A stretch of DNA of 64,000 bases from Dokdonia pacifica (GTDB lineage Bacteria > Bacteroidota > Bacteroidia > Flavobacteriales > Flavobacteriaceae): positions 205,603 through 269,602 of the forward strand of contig NZ_FZNY01000004.1 of assembly GCF_900188275.1 (NCBI RefSeq), read 5' to 3'. Every line of letters begins with the position of its first letter. Position 1 is the first letter of the stretch. Of the stretch, positions 27,801 to 37,606 are shown one piece after another. The translations under genes and the position numbers were made by a program. The notes beneath the pieces are model-generated. The model was given only the letters and a program-made list of their open reading frames with translations. It did not search any database and was not told the DNA's origin.

Positions 27801-30800
27801 CCTAACACAGCACGATTATTTAAAGATATTGTAAACCTTGAGGTACAGGCATATTTAATGCTTTCTTCTCAAGGAATGGAAGCAGGAGCGCGTCTAGATT
27901 GGGAGTTTAGAAAACGTTTCGGACCTGCCAGAGTCCGTGCATACATCTATGTGGAAGTAGGAGGCTATATTAGTTTTGAACGTCCACAAATTGGAGGATA
28001 CCTTGCCATAGGTGGTGGTGCCGAAGTAGATATATGGATTATCTCGGTATCTGTAGATGTAAATACAATGATCGCAGCCGAAGTTCCTAAACCATTCTTG
28101 CTTTATGGTACTTTAGGTGTTGAAGGGTGTATCAAGATACCTATTATTGGAAGAGTATGTAAATCCTTTACTGTAGAATTGAAGTGGGAAATAGACAAAG
28201 AAGTAGATCGTTCAGCCATCCCACCATTACCATTCGAAACCATAGAGACCGCTAGCGGTAATGAAACAGATCGTACCCATGAGTTGGTGAAAGGAATTCA
28301 TATGATGACCAATGAGGTATTTAATTTAAATTATACTTCAACACCTCCTTCAGTAACTACGGTAAATGCATTATCTGCAGATTTTATACTTCCTTTGGAT
28401 ACCTATATTGATTTTAAAACAGAAAAAGCATTAGTGCCAAGCGCAGTATCTGGAAGTGGAAAACCGATTGGAGGATATACCCACGCACCTGAAAATCATG
28501 TAGAACTCATTCCACCAAATCGCACGGTACGTGGAGGACGGGAGATACGTCAAGTAAGACACGAATATTCTATTGAAGATGTGCAAATCTTTGCTTCTTA
28601 TGACGAAAGTGGATGGCAACCTTATCATCCATTTAAAGCTGTGGTAGATGAAGCTACGCGTTCTACAGTAAATAATTTTAAAGTAGGGTACTGGCAGAAA
28701 AAATCAAGACAGTATGATACCATTCGTTTATTAGCAACCACTCCTTTTACTTATATGGAAGCAGGAGAACCAGGATGGGTCATCCCAGAACTATTAGGGA
28801 TTACACCATCTACATTGTATTGTGTAGAAGAAGAATTGACAGGAAGTTGTGTAGATGTGTTAAACAAAGTATTAGGAACAACCTACTATATCCCAGATGG
28901 ATATATTGCCCATTTTATCAATGGTATTTATGTTACGCTCGTAGGCGAAACAAGTACAGATCCTAATGACGAGGGTGTTTCAGAAGTAGATGGTGACTTT
29001 TTTAAAGTAACCAACGAAACCAATCCACACGGATTTTCAAAATCCGTAAGTATTAATAATTATAACAGTTTGGTCTTAATTACGCCAGAACCTTCTATAG
29101 AAATTAAATTAAAATTAGCAACCTATGCAGCAGGGGTTACTATCAAATACTATAGATCAGTGCCAAATGATGATGTGATTGAAACGGATTATCAATTAGT
29201 ATATGAAGAATATAAAACAGCAGCACAACTCAATAGTCAAATTACATATGAAAACTATGTAGTACCTATTTCTAAGGTAGTTATAGAGCCAAATACACCA
29301 GATACTGCAGCAATCAATGATTTACGTGAACAAATTGCGGCATTATTTGTAGATACCTACGGAGATGCTATGGGAGAGGTAAGTATTAGTGAACCAAGTG
29401 ATCCTGTATTATATGCACAACTAGTAGCACAGTTAGAAGCTTTAAAAGCAAATGTATGTACAGTGATAGAAGGAGATCCTGATTGTAATAAAGACGATAT
29501 ACTTTGTGAGTTTTATACAACCTTATTAGAAGCATATCATGATTGTTTCTTATACCCAATACAATCAATAAACCAATTATTTGAAATAAGTCAATGCCTA
29601 TTAGAATGGGACGGACTCATTGTAAGATTTGATGAAATTAATCCTGAATATGACTTGATAGAGACCTTAGGAGATGTATATCAAGATATGTATCAAAACC
29701 CTGGTTTTCTTGATAAATTAACGCAATTAATAGCTGTATTAGATGGATATCCTGAAAATGATTGGAATGAAAATGAGGTTATTCAGTTATATTATCAATT
29801 AATAGATTGTGCAGAGCAAATCCTTCAAATTATTGCTGATCTAGGAAATTGTCATTGTACCGATGAAGATGTAGAAAAATGTTATACCTCGCTTCAGGAA
29901 GTTTGTTGGTTAACACTTGAAGAACATTTATATAATGAAACGATTCCAGATTCAGAAGCAATTGCTGAAGAACATCAGGATATGGTGGATGGGCTTTCTA
30001 AAGTAGCACAACCTATCTGGAGACCCAATACGTCCTATTATATAAAATATACGCTAAAAGATACGGTTGATCATGGAGAAAATGAAGGCATTTATAATCA
30101 TTACTATTCATTTAAAACAGCAGGCCCTTTAGGACATTTTCATAAAGAAGCCAACTATGTGCCTTCAGGAGTGAACGCAGATCAATATCCAATTACGTCA
30201 TTACGTAGCTATATAGATTATAATCGTTCGTATCCTAATGCAGATGGTAGTTTGCTCAAGGCGAAACCATTGTTTTACGGGCATGAAGAAGCTAAAATAG
30301 GTTTGTTTTTTAATAAACCTTATGTAAATCATATGTTCCAAAATTGGGATGCCTATGTAAATCCAACAAATGATGATACAGCAGATAGCTTCTTTGGAGA
30401 TCTACATATCGCTATCAAAGATCCTGTAACCGATATGATAATTCCATATCCTTTACCAACAGAGTATCATGAAACGGTTCCTGAGCCTACCACTACCGAA
30501 TGGGTAGATGATCAAGATCCACAATTGCCGGAGCACATTCAAGTCATTAATAATATGATTGCAAATGGAGAGCTAAATTGTACCATAGATTTAGGAGAGC
30601 CTATTGTACCATTGAGTCAAAATTACGAAGTGTCATATACCAATTTGAAACCTCGTAAGTTATATACAGCGCTTATCTATAATGCCTTTGGGAAAGATCA
30701 AAATGATCAAGTGAGTGAAAAAGTACATGAATATGTATTCCAAACATCCAGATATAGAAACTTTGAAGAACAAGTATTGAGTTATCGATCGGATGACGGA

Positions 30801-31325
30801 GAACAAAGACAAGCAGCATTTTTTGATATTCCAGTGAATGTAAGCGCCGCCGAAATAACAGAAGCATTCAATCTTGTAGATTACTTAAATACACCGGTAG
30901 ATAATACATTGGAAACAGCCTATCAACACGTATTTGATCGTGTGACTGAAGGGGTGTTAGGAATAGTTCCAATAGATCCACCAGAAACGACAGAGTTTAA
31001 TAGAGTGATTAATACCAATACGGGTGATGTCATTGGGATATTGATAAAGAGTCCAGAACCTTTTAATAACCCTAAAATTCCATTAGAAGTAATAGATGGT
31101 AGTGTTGCACAGCAAGACCCTGCGATCTCGATACTAAACACAGGAAGTACCGATGGGTATCGTGTATTGTATAGCAAAGATTATGCACAGGCATTCATTA
31201 TGCATACAAGTAAAAAAATCACATTGATTTCATTAGACATTCAATTCTTATACAAAGTATGGAATGGAAGTGAGCATGTGGTAGCAGGAAATGTAATTGC
31301 TGGAGGTATTTTAATTAACGAATAA
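24867..31325 (+). CDS. 2152-aa giant protein of unknown function
   Basis: One of two very large products in the cluster, with no signal peptide or T9SS tail. The N-terminal half is rich in amphipathic beta strands and Gly (for example AGARLDWEFRKRFGPARVRA, IGGYLAIGGGAEVDIWIISV). About residues 1520-1700 form a Cys- and acid-rich helical insert (NVCTVIEGDPDCNKDDILCE and similar). The C-terminal 450 residues are beta-sandwich-like (SYYIKYTLKD, YEVSYTNLKPRKLYTALIYN). I recognise no enzyme motif. Its position between a toxin/immunity pair and a tail-like protein suggests a structural or surface-binding role. Confidence 0.65.
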   Translation: MADPVNNPVTPRYYPTLSSVVSPEDIPDILGFIKEGILSLFDNIHYKDLQYNKSARGDAAFYNLSIVSKKRIGIEIPGTGIFLVLNPDVSDVQISSLPITVAYEWKILGYLRAFNLENFSFNAQAIFELAMQVLNVSENQAVAHFINTFVEVPPGSSTAPLTQFVNDVNATYGTTVTVPNEFTTIDEVISEMYEITNQYTSLIAFGVYILDTGVEETRDKLKAYFNSLLPADIEEYIKDLLLPKVKATLQLSAGVEFPRSILKPVYDEQGVNPVDPEGPLGEPLTEVPEVDDEGNPKVLLSFGEALFYADTETGLGYNLDIVLNTNFPAQVGNTGLIIDIKNLKIDISTTENIIEADEDNRPPEFMGVYMERTDIFLPKKWFKKETGQTLVISGRKLLIGTGGMSGTIALRATHAMQDDVVTDYFSEYFSFNYPLTVLINNTETEIPDYPALLAHVNTLENPSEPKLQYPFTITAPDATIQFSEEQQFFNYINALNPNKFMWFQLGSNPERAWKIGFDVFDLTFHHGQVIESNLHAQLEIPKFKGVNNPDEDLLIDLVGHWHSEDDFNLTAAFLPSGLPINLFNFVTINLLTAEVGRDEGNFFIGTSCQLSFSNETMNKILGDQIIEIPQLRIYDNGSIEIIGGNGFIPVNISLDLGPVEVAVSGIHYGSTQLEHNDEMRTYNYWGFDGAISLDPLGLDARGEGIKYYYTSDNDEYGDEGDSFLHIQTIEVDLIIPGTADADTALAIIHGEISLPEPGVSAEYEGEVSFKLPKARISGGAAMKLQPKYPAFYLEAGLDLPTPIPLGATGLGFYSFGGLIGYNYVTDKRTVGLTEEDSWYDYFKHPQIGVNREKFRTPDELDDFTSAFSVGAGTVLATMGDDGFLFSTRLMAILSLPSVFILDGRANVLGDRLGMLDNTEPPFFAFVAIGDNSLEFGFGADYKLQKTNGAILELYAEAQAGFFFNNGNAWYINFGTREQPNTARLFKDIVNLEVQAYLMLSSQGMEAGARLDWEFRKRFGPARVRAYIYVEVGGYISFERPQIGGYLAIGGGAEVDIWIISVSVDVNTMIAAEVPKPFLLYGTLGVEGCIKIPIIGRVCKSFTVELKWEIDKEVDRSAIPPLPFETIETASGNETDRTHELVKGIHMMTNEVFNLNYTSTPPSVTTVNALSADFILPLDTYIDFKTEKALVPSAVSGSGKPIGGYTHAPENHVELIPPNRTVRGGREIRQVRHEYSIEDVQIFASYDESGWQPYHPFKAVVDEATRSTVNNFKVGYWQKKSRQYDTIRLLATTPFTYMEAGEPGWVIPELLGITPSTLYCVEEELTGSCVDVLNKVLGTTYYIPDGYIAHFINGIYVTLVGETSTDPNDEGVSEVDGDFFKVTNETNPHGFSKSVSINNYNSLVLITPEPSIEIKLKLATYAAGVTIKYYRSVPNDDVIETDYQLVYEEYKTAAQLNSQITYENYVVPISKVVIEPNTPDTAAINDLREQIAALFVDTYGDAMGEVSISEPSDPVLYAQLVAQLEALKANVCTVIEGDPDCNKDDILCEFYTTLLEAYHDCFLYPIQSINQLFEISQCLLEWDGLIVRFDEINPEYDLIETLGDVYQDMYQNPGFLDKLTQLIAVLDGYPENDWNENEVIQLYYQLIDCAEQILQIIADLGNCHCTDEDVEKCYTSLQEVCWLTLEEHLYNETIPDSEAIAEEHQDMVDGLSKVAQPIWRPNTSYYIKYTLKDTVDHGENEGIYNHYYSFKTAGPLGHFHKEANYVPSGVNADQYPITSLRSYIDYNRSYPNADGSLLKAKPLFYGHEEAKIGLFFNKPYVNHMFQNWDAYVNPTNDDTADSFFGDLHIAIKDPVTDMIIPYPLPTEYHETVPEPTTTEWVDDQDPQLPEHIQVINNMIANGELNCTIDLGEPIVPLSQNYEVSYTNLKPRKLYTALIYNAFGKDQNDQVSEKVHEYVFQTSRYRNFEEQVLSYRSDDGEQRQAAFFDIPVNVSAAEITEAFNLVDYLNTPVDNTLETAYQHVFDRVTEGVLGIVPIDPPETTEFNRVINTNTGDVIGILIKSPEPFNNPKIPLEVIDGSVAQQDPAISILNTGSTDGYRVLYSKDYAQAFIMHTSKKITLISLDIQFLYKVWNGSEHVVAGNVIAGGILINE

Positions 31326-31337
31326 AGAGAAAGAATA

Positions 31338-34300
31338 ATGGAATTTTTTAAGAAATATTTTGATGAACAAGTTTTTAGTGAAACAATTCATCACAATAGT
31401 TTTATTTATACTATTGGGATACAAGAAATACCAGGTAATAATTCAAAAGGGGTTTTTTGTAAACTTGATATTAATGGAAATATCATCTTTATAAAATCAT
31501 ATGAATTAGGCACTACAAACACAAAGTTTAGAAATTTTATAAAATCAAATGACAATAACTTTATAGTGTCTGGAGAATTATTTGACAATAATGAAAGTTT
31601 TGTTTGTAAGATTGATGCTACTAATGGTAATATTATTTGGGATATAACCTTTTCAAATACAAAGACCGCAGGTGGTTTGAGGGTTAAATACCTTTCTGAA
31701 TTAAATTCAAATGAATTCATTTTTGTAAACAGAGATATTACTTCAAATAGATTTATAATCCATAAAATTGATTTTTTAGGGAATGTAGTGTCTTCAAAAA
31801 ATATGGGAACTATATATTTTTCAGGGGTTGCTGCTAATCCTAATGGTGAAAGGATTTTGTATCAAGAAAGTCTACGTCTTTTTGTATTAGACGCATCAAT
31901 GAATGTTATTTCTTATAACCCATTAGTTGGTTTAAATAATATAACCTCAATAAAATTTATTAATAATGAAGATTTTGTGATTATAGGAGACCCTAGTGGA
32001 GGCTATGGAACATATTTAATGAAATTAAATACAGAAACCATAGGAAGCATATCATCTGTTCCCGAAAAAACAATGCCAGAAATTCTCAATGGCAGGGGAG
32101 GGAGACTTTTTATAGATAATAATGAAATTTATCTCTCACTAGCAAATGGTACTCCACCTGCATCTGGAGATGTAATGTACTCTTCAATTATTGCTAAATT
32201 TGATTTAGATTTAAATCTTATATGGTCAAAACGATTTAATATTGAATTGTCTCCTAAAGTAGAATTATTTCAGGAACCTAAAATATTTTTAGAAGGGAAA
32301 ATAGGAGAAGAATTATTAATCTTATTAAGATCAAGTGCTCAAAGTGCTATTATTGTGTCTAGTATAAATCTTGATACATGTATTACTGTAGATGCCCCTT
32401 TAATTATTACAGATACTATAAGAGAAGTTGCTCATGGTGATAGAACAACAACCCCGATTGTTTTAAATACAATAAGCCAAACACATGAGATTAACGATAT
32501 TGAGGTAGTACCAGAAGAAGTTTGTGTAATTATTGGGAATCAAACTCTTGATATAGATCAAAGTACTATAAATGCTGAGTTAGATTCCATACCTGCAAAT
32601 GGCGTTTCCCAAACATTAGTTACAGTGCAATTATATGATCAACTTGGATTACCTTTAGTTTCAGGAGGTCCCTATACAGTCACAATTAGTAATTCCTCTG
32701 GAACTTTAGAGAATCCTAGTGGATTAGTTAATGATAATGGTGTGTATACTACATTTTTGACTTCTGAGACTTTTGAATCTACAGCTTTGCTTGAATTTAC
32801 AGTAAATAGTCAAGGACCAAGTAATAATACTGATTCTGTTGTATTTGAAGAAGAACCAAATGATCAAATTGTAATTACAGAGATTACTTCTTTACAATCT
32901 CCTAATTTATATTTACAAGCATCTGGTTCCGAAGGAAGTGATAGTACAAAAGGATATCATTTACGATGGATGTTCAGAGGAGCTCTGGGTAATACACATT
33001 TACCTAAAGGAAATTTAGCTACAAACACTACCCTTTCGGTTAATTTTAATAAACCAGAAGATTTTATAAAAATATATAAAGCTCCTTATATCAAAAAAAC
33101 AGTTAGTATAGATTTTACAATCCATAATCCAGAAGTAGTAGATAACTCTAATTATTTATGGATTTATAGGGTAGAAGGTAAGGAGTGGTATATGTACTTT
33201 AATAATACTAATAAGTATAATGAAGTCTTGAATTCAATAGACCCAATTAATAACTCAAATTCCTTTTTAAATACCTATGGAGAAGAACTAATAGAATTAG
33301 AGAATAAAGAAGATCTATTCTTTGCAGCTAAGGTTAATTTCACTCAAGTGAATGATAGTAGCATTTGTTTGTTAGAGACATTATCCGTGCCTGAAAATAC
33401 ATTAACAGCAAATAAAGTTGTTAGTAATCGGAAAGTTTATGGTGCTTCTGATTTGAATACAGAAGTACGTCTTATATGTGAAAATGGTCGTTCTATTAGA
33501 CTAAAAATGAATAGCTGTTATATGACATCTATTGACTTCGAGTTTTACACAGATACAATCGCTTATATAAATCAAATGTATGGATGGGAAGTTCTAGGAG
33601 ATTTCGCATTATCTGTAGAAGATCTTGATGTTTTGAAACAATTAGAACCTAATGATGGGGATGTACATGGTGTTTGGAAACGATTTAATGATGATGCATT
33701 TGTAAATGTTGAAAATTATAAAAACAAATGGAATGCAACTCCTGAAGAAGGAGATCGTAATATCAAACAAGTCGTAGAACAATATATTGCTTTGAGTAAT
33801 AATGGTAGTAACCCTACTGCTATCGAAGAAGTACCTTTAGGAAATGACCTTAATGACCCTAATGATGTAGTACAAGTTTCAAACCTTGATTTATTGAATG
33901 TGGCAGCCTATGATTATCATATAGCACGTATGTTAGGTTTAGGGGTATTAGATATTTCAGAAGATGCGACATTTATATATATAGCTGAATATACCACGTT
34001 TGGAGATCTGGAAGATGGTCTTGGTGCAAGAGAGGTACATCATCTTTCTATGAGTTTACCAACATCGTATCATGATGATCGTTTACCAATACCAGTACAA
34101 ATTGATACCATTACACCCGGTGCTTTTATTGGAACAGATTCGGATGAGCCTTCTGCCATTACAGGAGAAGATGGTTATACACATGATGGTTTGGCTAGAT
34201 ATGTGAGTTTATATGCCGAAGCATCTCCAGAAGATCATGTGAATGTGTCATTTTTTAACACAGCAGAGCACATTGATCTCAGTACTATTACATATCCTAT

Positions 34301-37300
34301 TTATGCAGGATTAGAATATAAGTTAGGGAATGAAGATTGGCAGAAACCCGAGTTGTCACATGACACAAGATATGTAAATGCTGTACCAGACGGAGAGACA
34401 GCTTATTTTGAAACTCGATTTATTAACATTCCTAGCATACAGGCACCCTTCTATGTGCATAGGCAGACTGTAAGTGGCACACATACGTATAAATCGTATG
34501 GAATTAATTGGTTCTCTAGATCTCAATTAGGAGAACAGGCATCAATAAATACTGTATTAACACCTACTAATCCATTATTGCCACCCTCTAGCACAAATGC
34601 ATTATTGATTAGAAATGAATACCCGTTATTACTAACATCAGAGAGTGAGCAAGAGCGTTTAAATGCGATTCCAGAATCGAATGACCCAGGCAACCCTAGT
34701 GATAAAACTTTAATTCGCTTATCATTTAATTATCATTCAGCACAAGAACTAAAAAGCTATCAAGTACCATTAGATAGCACAATTTCAAATGAAGATTTAG
34801 AAAATACTGATACGCTTTTTCCAAACGGGCAAGAGATTTTTGCAAATGCTATTGATGTGTTTTTTAGAGATGAAGTGCCCAATAATGTGTCTGGGCAAAT
34901 TGTAGGAGATATTGTAGATGATGCTATAAATGATTTATTATCAATCATAGAAACAGGACCTTATAATGTAAGTAGTAATAATACGACGATTGACCCAGTT
35001 ATCATACCAGGTACAGAAGATAATTTTGTAGGAGGAGTATTTATTCAAGGCTCACAACGTTTTATCATCCATGAAGTTTCACAAGGAACGAATGGACCTG
35101 TATTTACAGTCTATAAAAAAGTGATTAGCGAATCGATTGTGAATGGAGGCATGCCTTCGGATACTGCTGAGGCAGTAGAAATGCCAGCAGTTGAAGGAGA
35201 TGGGTTCTTTATGGCAATTGAAAATATGCAAACACCTGCAAGTTGGGGAATTCCTAATCCTTTAGGAATGCAAGTTCAAGTAGGACCTACTGATGAAATT
35301 CATAGAGAGGTTTTAACATTTACAGATAGTGATGGTGTAGAGATACGTCAACTCCAAAAGACAAGAGGAATATGGGATACAGCAACCGTGACTCCTGTGT
35401 TAGAACCAGGGTATGATGGTCAAGGGGTACAAGGTGAATATCATCAAGGACTCTACAAATTTGAATTTAATACCAAAACATTAGAGCAACATCCTCAATT
35501 TAGTACAGACAATAATTCTGTAGAGTGGTTTAGAGGATCGATACGTGTATTCTCAAATGAGGCATATAATGGAGGAAATCCTACTAAACCAAGAAGAGTA
35601 TTATCTGTTCTTAAAATAGAAAACATTATACCTCTTGGAACAACTACAGGAGAAAATGTAGTGGTATATGCGCATGATCCATCTTTTATTCAAGGAGATA
35701 CTTCATATGATGAAATTCAAACAGGGGTAAATGTAGGAGTTAATTTCTATCCTGGTTATAAAATATATCTCTATGCAGACCCTGCATTTAATATAACAGA
35801 AGACGCGATACTTCCAGCAGAAGGAGAAGGAATGCGTAATTCTATTTTTGGATTTAGAAGTAAAGATTCAGATGGAGCGTGTGAAGGCCCTAATACATCT
35901 TGCGTATCTAAAATTAGTGTACCTAATGTATTATTTGCGCAAGAGATTATTGAACCACAACCTCCACAAGAACCCTTAGGAGGAACATTTGCAACACGTC
36001 CAGATTTCTTTGGAAGATCAACATTTACGTTTACTACGAAATATGATCATAAACCTCATGGGGTATTATTCTATAGATCTAACGATGAAGGATTGTTAAA
36101 TGCTCTTTATACAAAACAAACTATGCAAGCTATACGAGCAGCTTTAAAACTGCTAGGAGGTAATGATGAGGCATGGGTGACAGATCGATGGAAAAATTTC
36201 TTAGATTTTGGAGTATTAGAAGCCAATGGAGATTATAATTTTTATCCTCCAGAAGAGGATGCAGAAAACAGATTTAAATTCCCACATCCTGATAAACCTG
36301 CATTCTTTGATTGGGCAAATCAAGTAAGAGTAAATCTAGGATTAGAACCACTAGACGTGGGGCCAGATAATACAGTGCCTGTAGGTGATGAAAGAATATT
36401 CAGTTTTGTAAAAGGAGCTATTTATAATGCGTTTGTACCATTGACAGAAGTGCCAATTATTTACCAACATATAAAAGAAGCACCCTATCAACCACAATCT
36501 AAAAAGCAAGTCATAAGAGATCGTAATGGAGGTATTCTCTCTCCAACAGATCCTGAGTTTGATATGGCGCCTATGATGAAGACTATAGATACAAGTCCAC
36601 ATGAAACTTTATATACAGATTTTAATTTAGATGGTACATCAAACAATTTGTATTTCTATGGAGCTAAGGAACTAGGAACTCAACTTACAATGAGTGCGTT
36701 TAGTCCATTTTTAGGACCTATAAAACTAGTAAATACCAATGCTCCTGAGCAACCAGAGATAAAACGTATCATGCCAGTTTTAGGTAATCAAGTATTAGGA
36801 ATTACTCCTAAAATTCAATTAGAGATTAATGCTTATCCAGAGGTGCAGAATATTCAAAGATTGACAGTATATAGAACCACAAGTAGACTTCATGCGCAAT
36901 CAGTAAGAACCATGGAATTGGTAAAAGTAATCGATCTTACGGATGAAGAGTATGTAGGGCAATCTGTGTTAAAAGTGTATGATGATTTTTCAGATCTTTC
37001 TGAAGTTCCTTATGGAGAAGGTTTGTACTATAGAATAACGGTGTCTAGAGCTGTATTATATACAAATAAAAATAACGTTTTAGTGGATGATTTTGCACCA
37101 TCGCAAGCTTCTAAAATTGTCGCGACCATGATGGTTGAAGTAAGCAATCCAACCTCTCCAGATCTAAGTTTTGAAGGAAATATAAGTACATTCACTGGTG
37201 GTACTCCTTACACAGCATCAAATATCTTTTTGACAGCAGTACGTTTCTTCTGGGAGAAACAAGCATACAATGCAAAATATCATCTCTATAAGATGAATAG

Positions 37301-37583
37301 TCAAGGCAATTGGGGGAAGATTTATGAAGTACAAACAAACGACGATCAAATAGAAGTCGCTTTATCTGAAACGAGTGTAGAACCTCCAATACTATTAATA
37401 CAAAATGAGGATAGTGTAAATGGATATCATCACTTTAAAGTAATTACAGAAAATACTTCGGGAATGTTAAGTACAGAAGAGAAAATTTTGACAATTCCTG
37501 ATTACACAGTCTCAGATCAAGACCCAACAAATCCAACAGGTATTGGGGCAATGGTTGTAGGATCATCATTTATAGCAAATTAA
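31338..37583 (+). CDS. 2081-aa giant multi-domain protein with Ig-like module
   Basis: Starts 12 bp after the 2152-aa gene; no signal peptide. Residues 1-380 contain repeats like KLDINGNIIFIKSYELG and KIDATNGNIIWDITF, resembling a beta-propeller. About 400-500 is a bacterial Ig-like/invasin (Big_1) domain: DSIPANGVSQTLVTVQLYDQ with a following sandwich. From about 540 the frame changes style (GYHLRWMFRGALGNTHLPKG) and continues through many beta-rich modules to a C-terminal fibronectin-like region (FFWEKQAYNAKYHLYKMN). The mosaic looks assembled from separate parts. A receptor-binding or fibre-like function is inferred. Confidence 0.65.
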   Translation: MEFFKKYFDEQVFSETIHHNSFIYTIGIQEIPGNNSKGVFCKLDINGNIIFIKSYELGTTNTKFRNFIKSNDNNFIVSGELFDNNESFVCKIDATNGNIIWDITFSNTKTAGGLRVKYLSELNSNEFIFVNRDITSNRFIIHKIDFLGNVVSSKNMGTIYFSGVAANPNGERILYQESLRLFVLDASMNVISYNPLVGLNNITSIKFINNEDFVIIGDPSGGYGTYLMKLNTETIGSISSVPEKTMPEILNGRGGRLFIDNNEIYLSLANGTPPASGDVMYSSIIAKFDLDLNLIWSKRFNIELSPKVELFQEPKIFLEGKIGEELLILLRSSAQSAIIVSSINLDTCITVDAPLIITDTIREVAHGDRTTTPIVLNTISQTHEINDIEVVPEEVCVIIGNQTLDIDQSTINAELDSIPANGVSQTLVTVQLYDQLGLPLVSGGPYTVTISNSSGTLENPSGLVNDNGVYTTFLTSETFESTALLEFTVNSQGPSNNTDSVVFEEEPNDQIVITEITSLQSPNLYLQASGSEGSDSTKGYHLRWMFRGALGNTHLPKGNLATNTTLSVNFNKPEDFIKIYKAPYIKKTVSIDFTIHNPEVVDNSNYLWIYRVEGKEWYMYFNNTNKYNEVLNSIDPINNSNSFLNTYGEELIELENKEDLFFAAKVNFTQVNDSSICLLETLSVPENTLTANKVVSNRKVYGASDLNTEVRLICENGRSIRLKMNSCYMTSIDFEFYTDTIAYINQMYGWEVLGDFALSVEDLDVLKQLEPNDGDVHGVWKRFNDDAFVNVENYKNKWNATPEEGDRNIKQVVEQYIALSNNGSNPTAIEEVPLGNDLNDPNDVVQVSNLDLLNVAAYDYHIARMLGLGVLDISEDATFIYIAEYTTFGDLEDGLGAREVHHLSMSLPTSYHDDRLPIPVQIDTITPGAFIGTDSDEPSAITGEDGYTHDGLARYVSLYAEASPEDHVNVSFFNTAEHIDLSTITYPIYAGLEYKLGNEDWQKPELSHDTRYVNAVPDGETAYFETRFINIPSIQAPFYVHRQTVSGTHTYKSYGINWFSRSQLGEQASINTVLTPTNPLLPPSSTNALLIRNEYPLLLTSESEQERLNAIPESNDPGNPSDKTLIRLSFNYHSAQELKSYQVPLDSTISNEDLENTDTLFPNGQEIFANAIDVFFRDEVPNNVSGQIVGDIVDDAINDLLSIIETGPYNVSSNNTTIDPVIIPGTEDNFVGGVFIQGSQRFIIHEVSQGTNGPVFTVYKKVISESIVNGGMPSDTAEAVEMPAVEGDGFFMAIENMQTPASWGIPNPLGMQVQVGPTDEIHREVLTFTDSDGVEIRQLQKTRGIWDTATVTPVLEPGYDGQGVQGEYHQGLYKFEFNTKTLEQHPQFSTDNNSVEWFRGSIRVFSNEAYNGGNPTKPRRVLSVLKIENIIPLGTTTGENVVVYAHDPSFIQGDTSYDEIQTGVNVGVNFYPGYKIYLYADPAFNITEDAILPAEGEGMRNSIFGFRSKDSDGACEGPNTSCVSKISVPNVLFAQEIIEPQPPQEPLGGTFATRPDFFGRSTFTFTTKYDHKPHGVLFYRSNDEGLLNALYTKQTMQAIRAALKLLGGNDEAWVTDRWKNFLDFGVLEANGDYNFYPPEEDAENRFKFPHPDKPAFFDWANQVRVNLGLEPLDVGPDNTVPVGDERIFSFVKGAIYNAFVPLTEVPIIYQHIKEAPYQPQSKKQVIRDRNGGILSPTDPEFDMAPMMKTIDTSPHETLYTDFNLDGTSNNLYFYGAKELGTQLTMSAFSPFLGPIKLVNTNAPEQPEIKRIMPVLGNQVLGITPKIQLEINAYPEVQNIQRLTVYRTTSRLHAQSVRTMELVKVIDLTDEEYVGQSVLKVYDDFSDLSEVPYGEGLYYRITVSRAVLYTNKNNVLVDDFAPSQASKIVATMMVEVSNPTSPDLSFEGNISTFTGGTPYTASNIFLTAVRFFWEKQAYNAKYHLYKMNSQGNWGKIYEVQTNDDQIEVALSETSVEPPILLIQNEDSVNGYHHFKVITENTSGMLSTEEKILTIPDYTVSDQDPTNPTGIGAMVVGSSFIAN

Positions 37584-37606
37584 AATAAAAAAAATAAAAA
37601 TAGATT

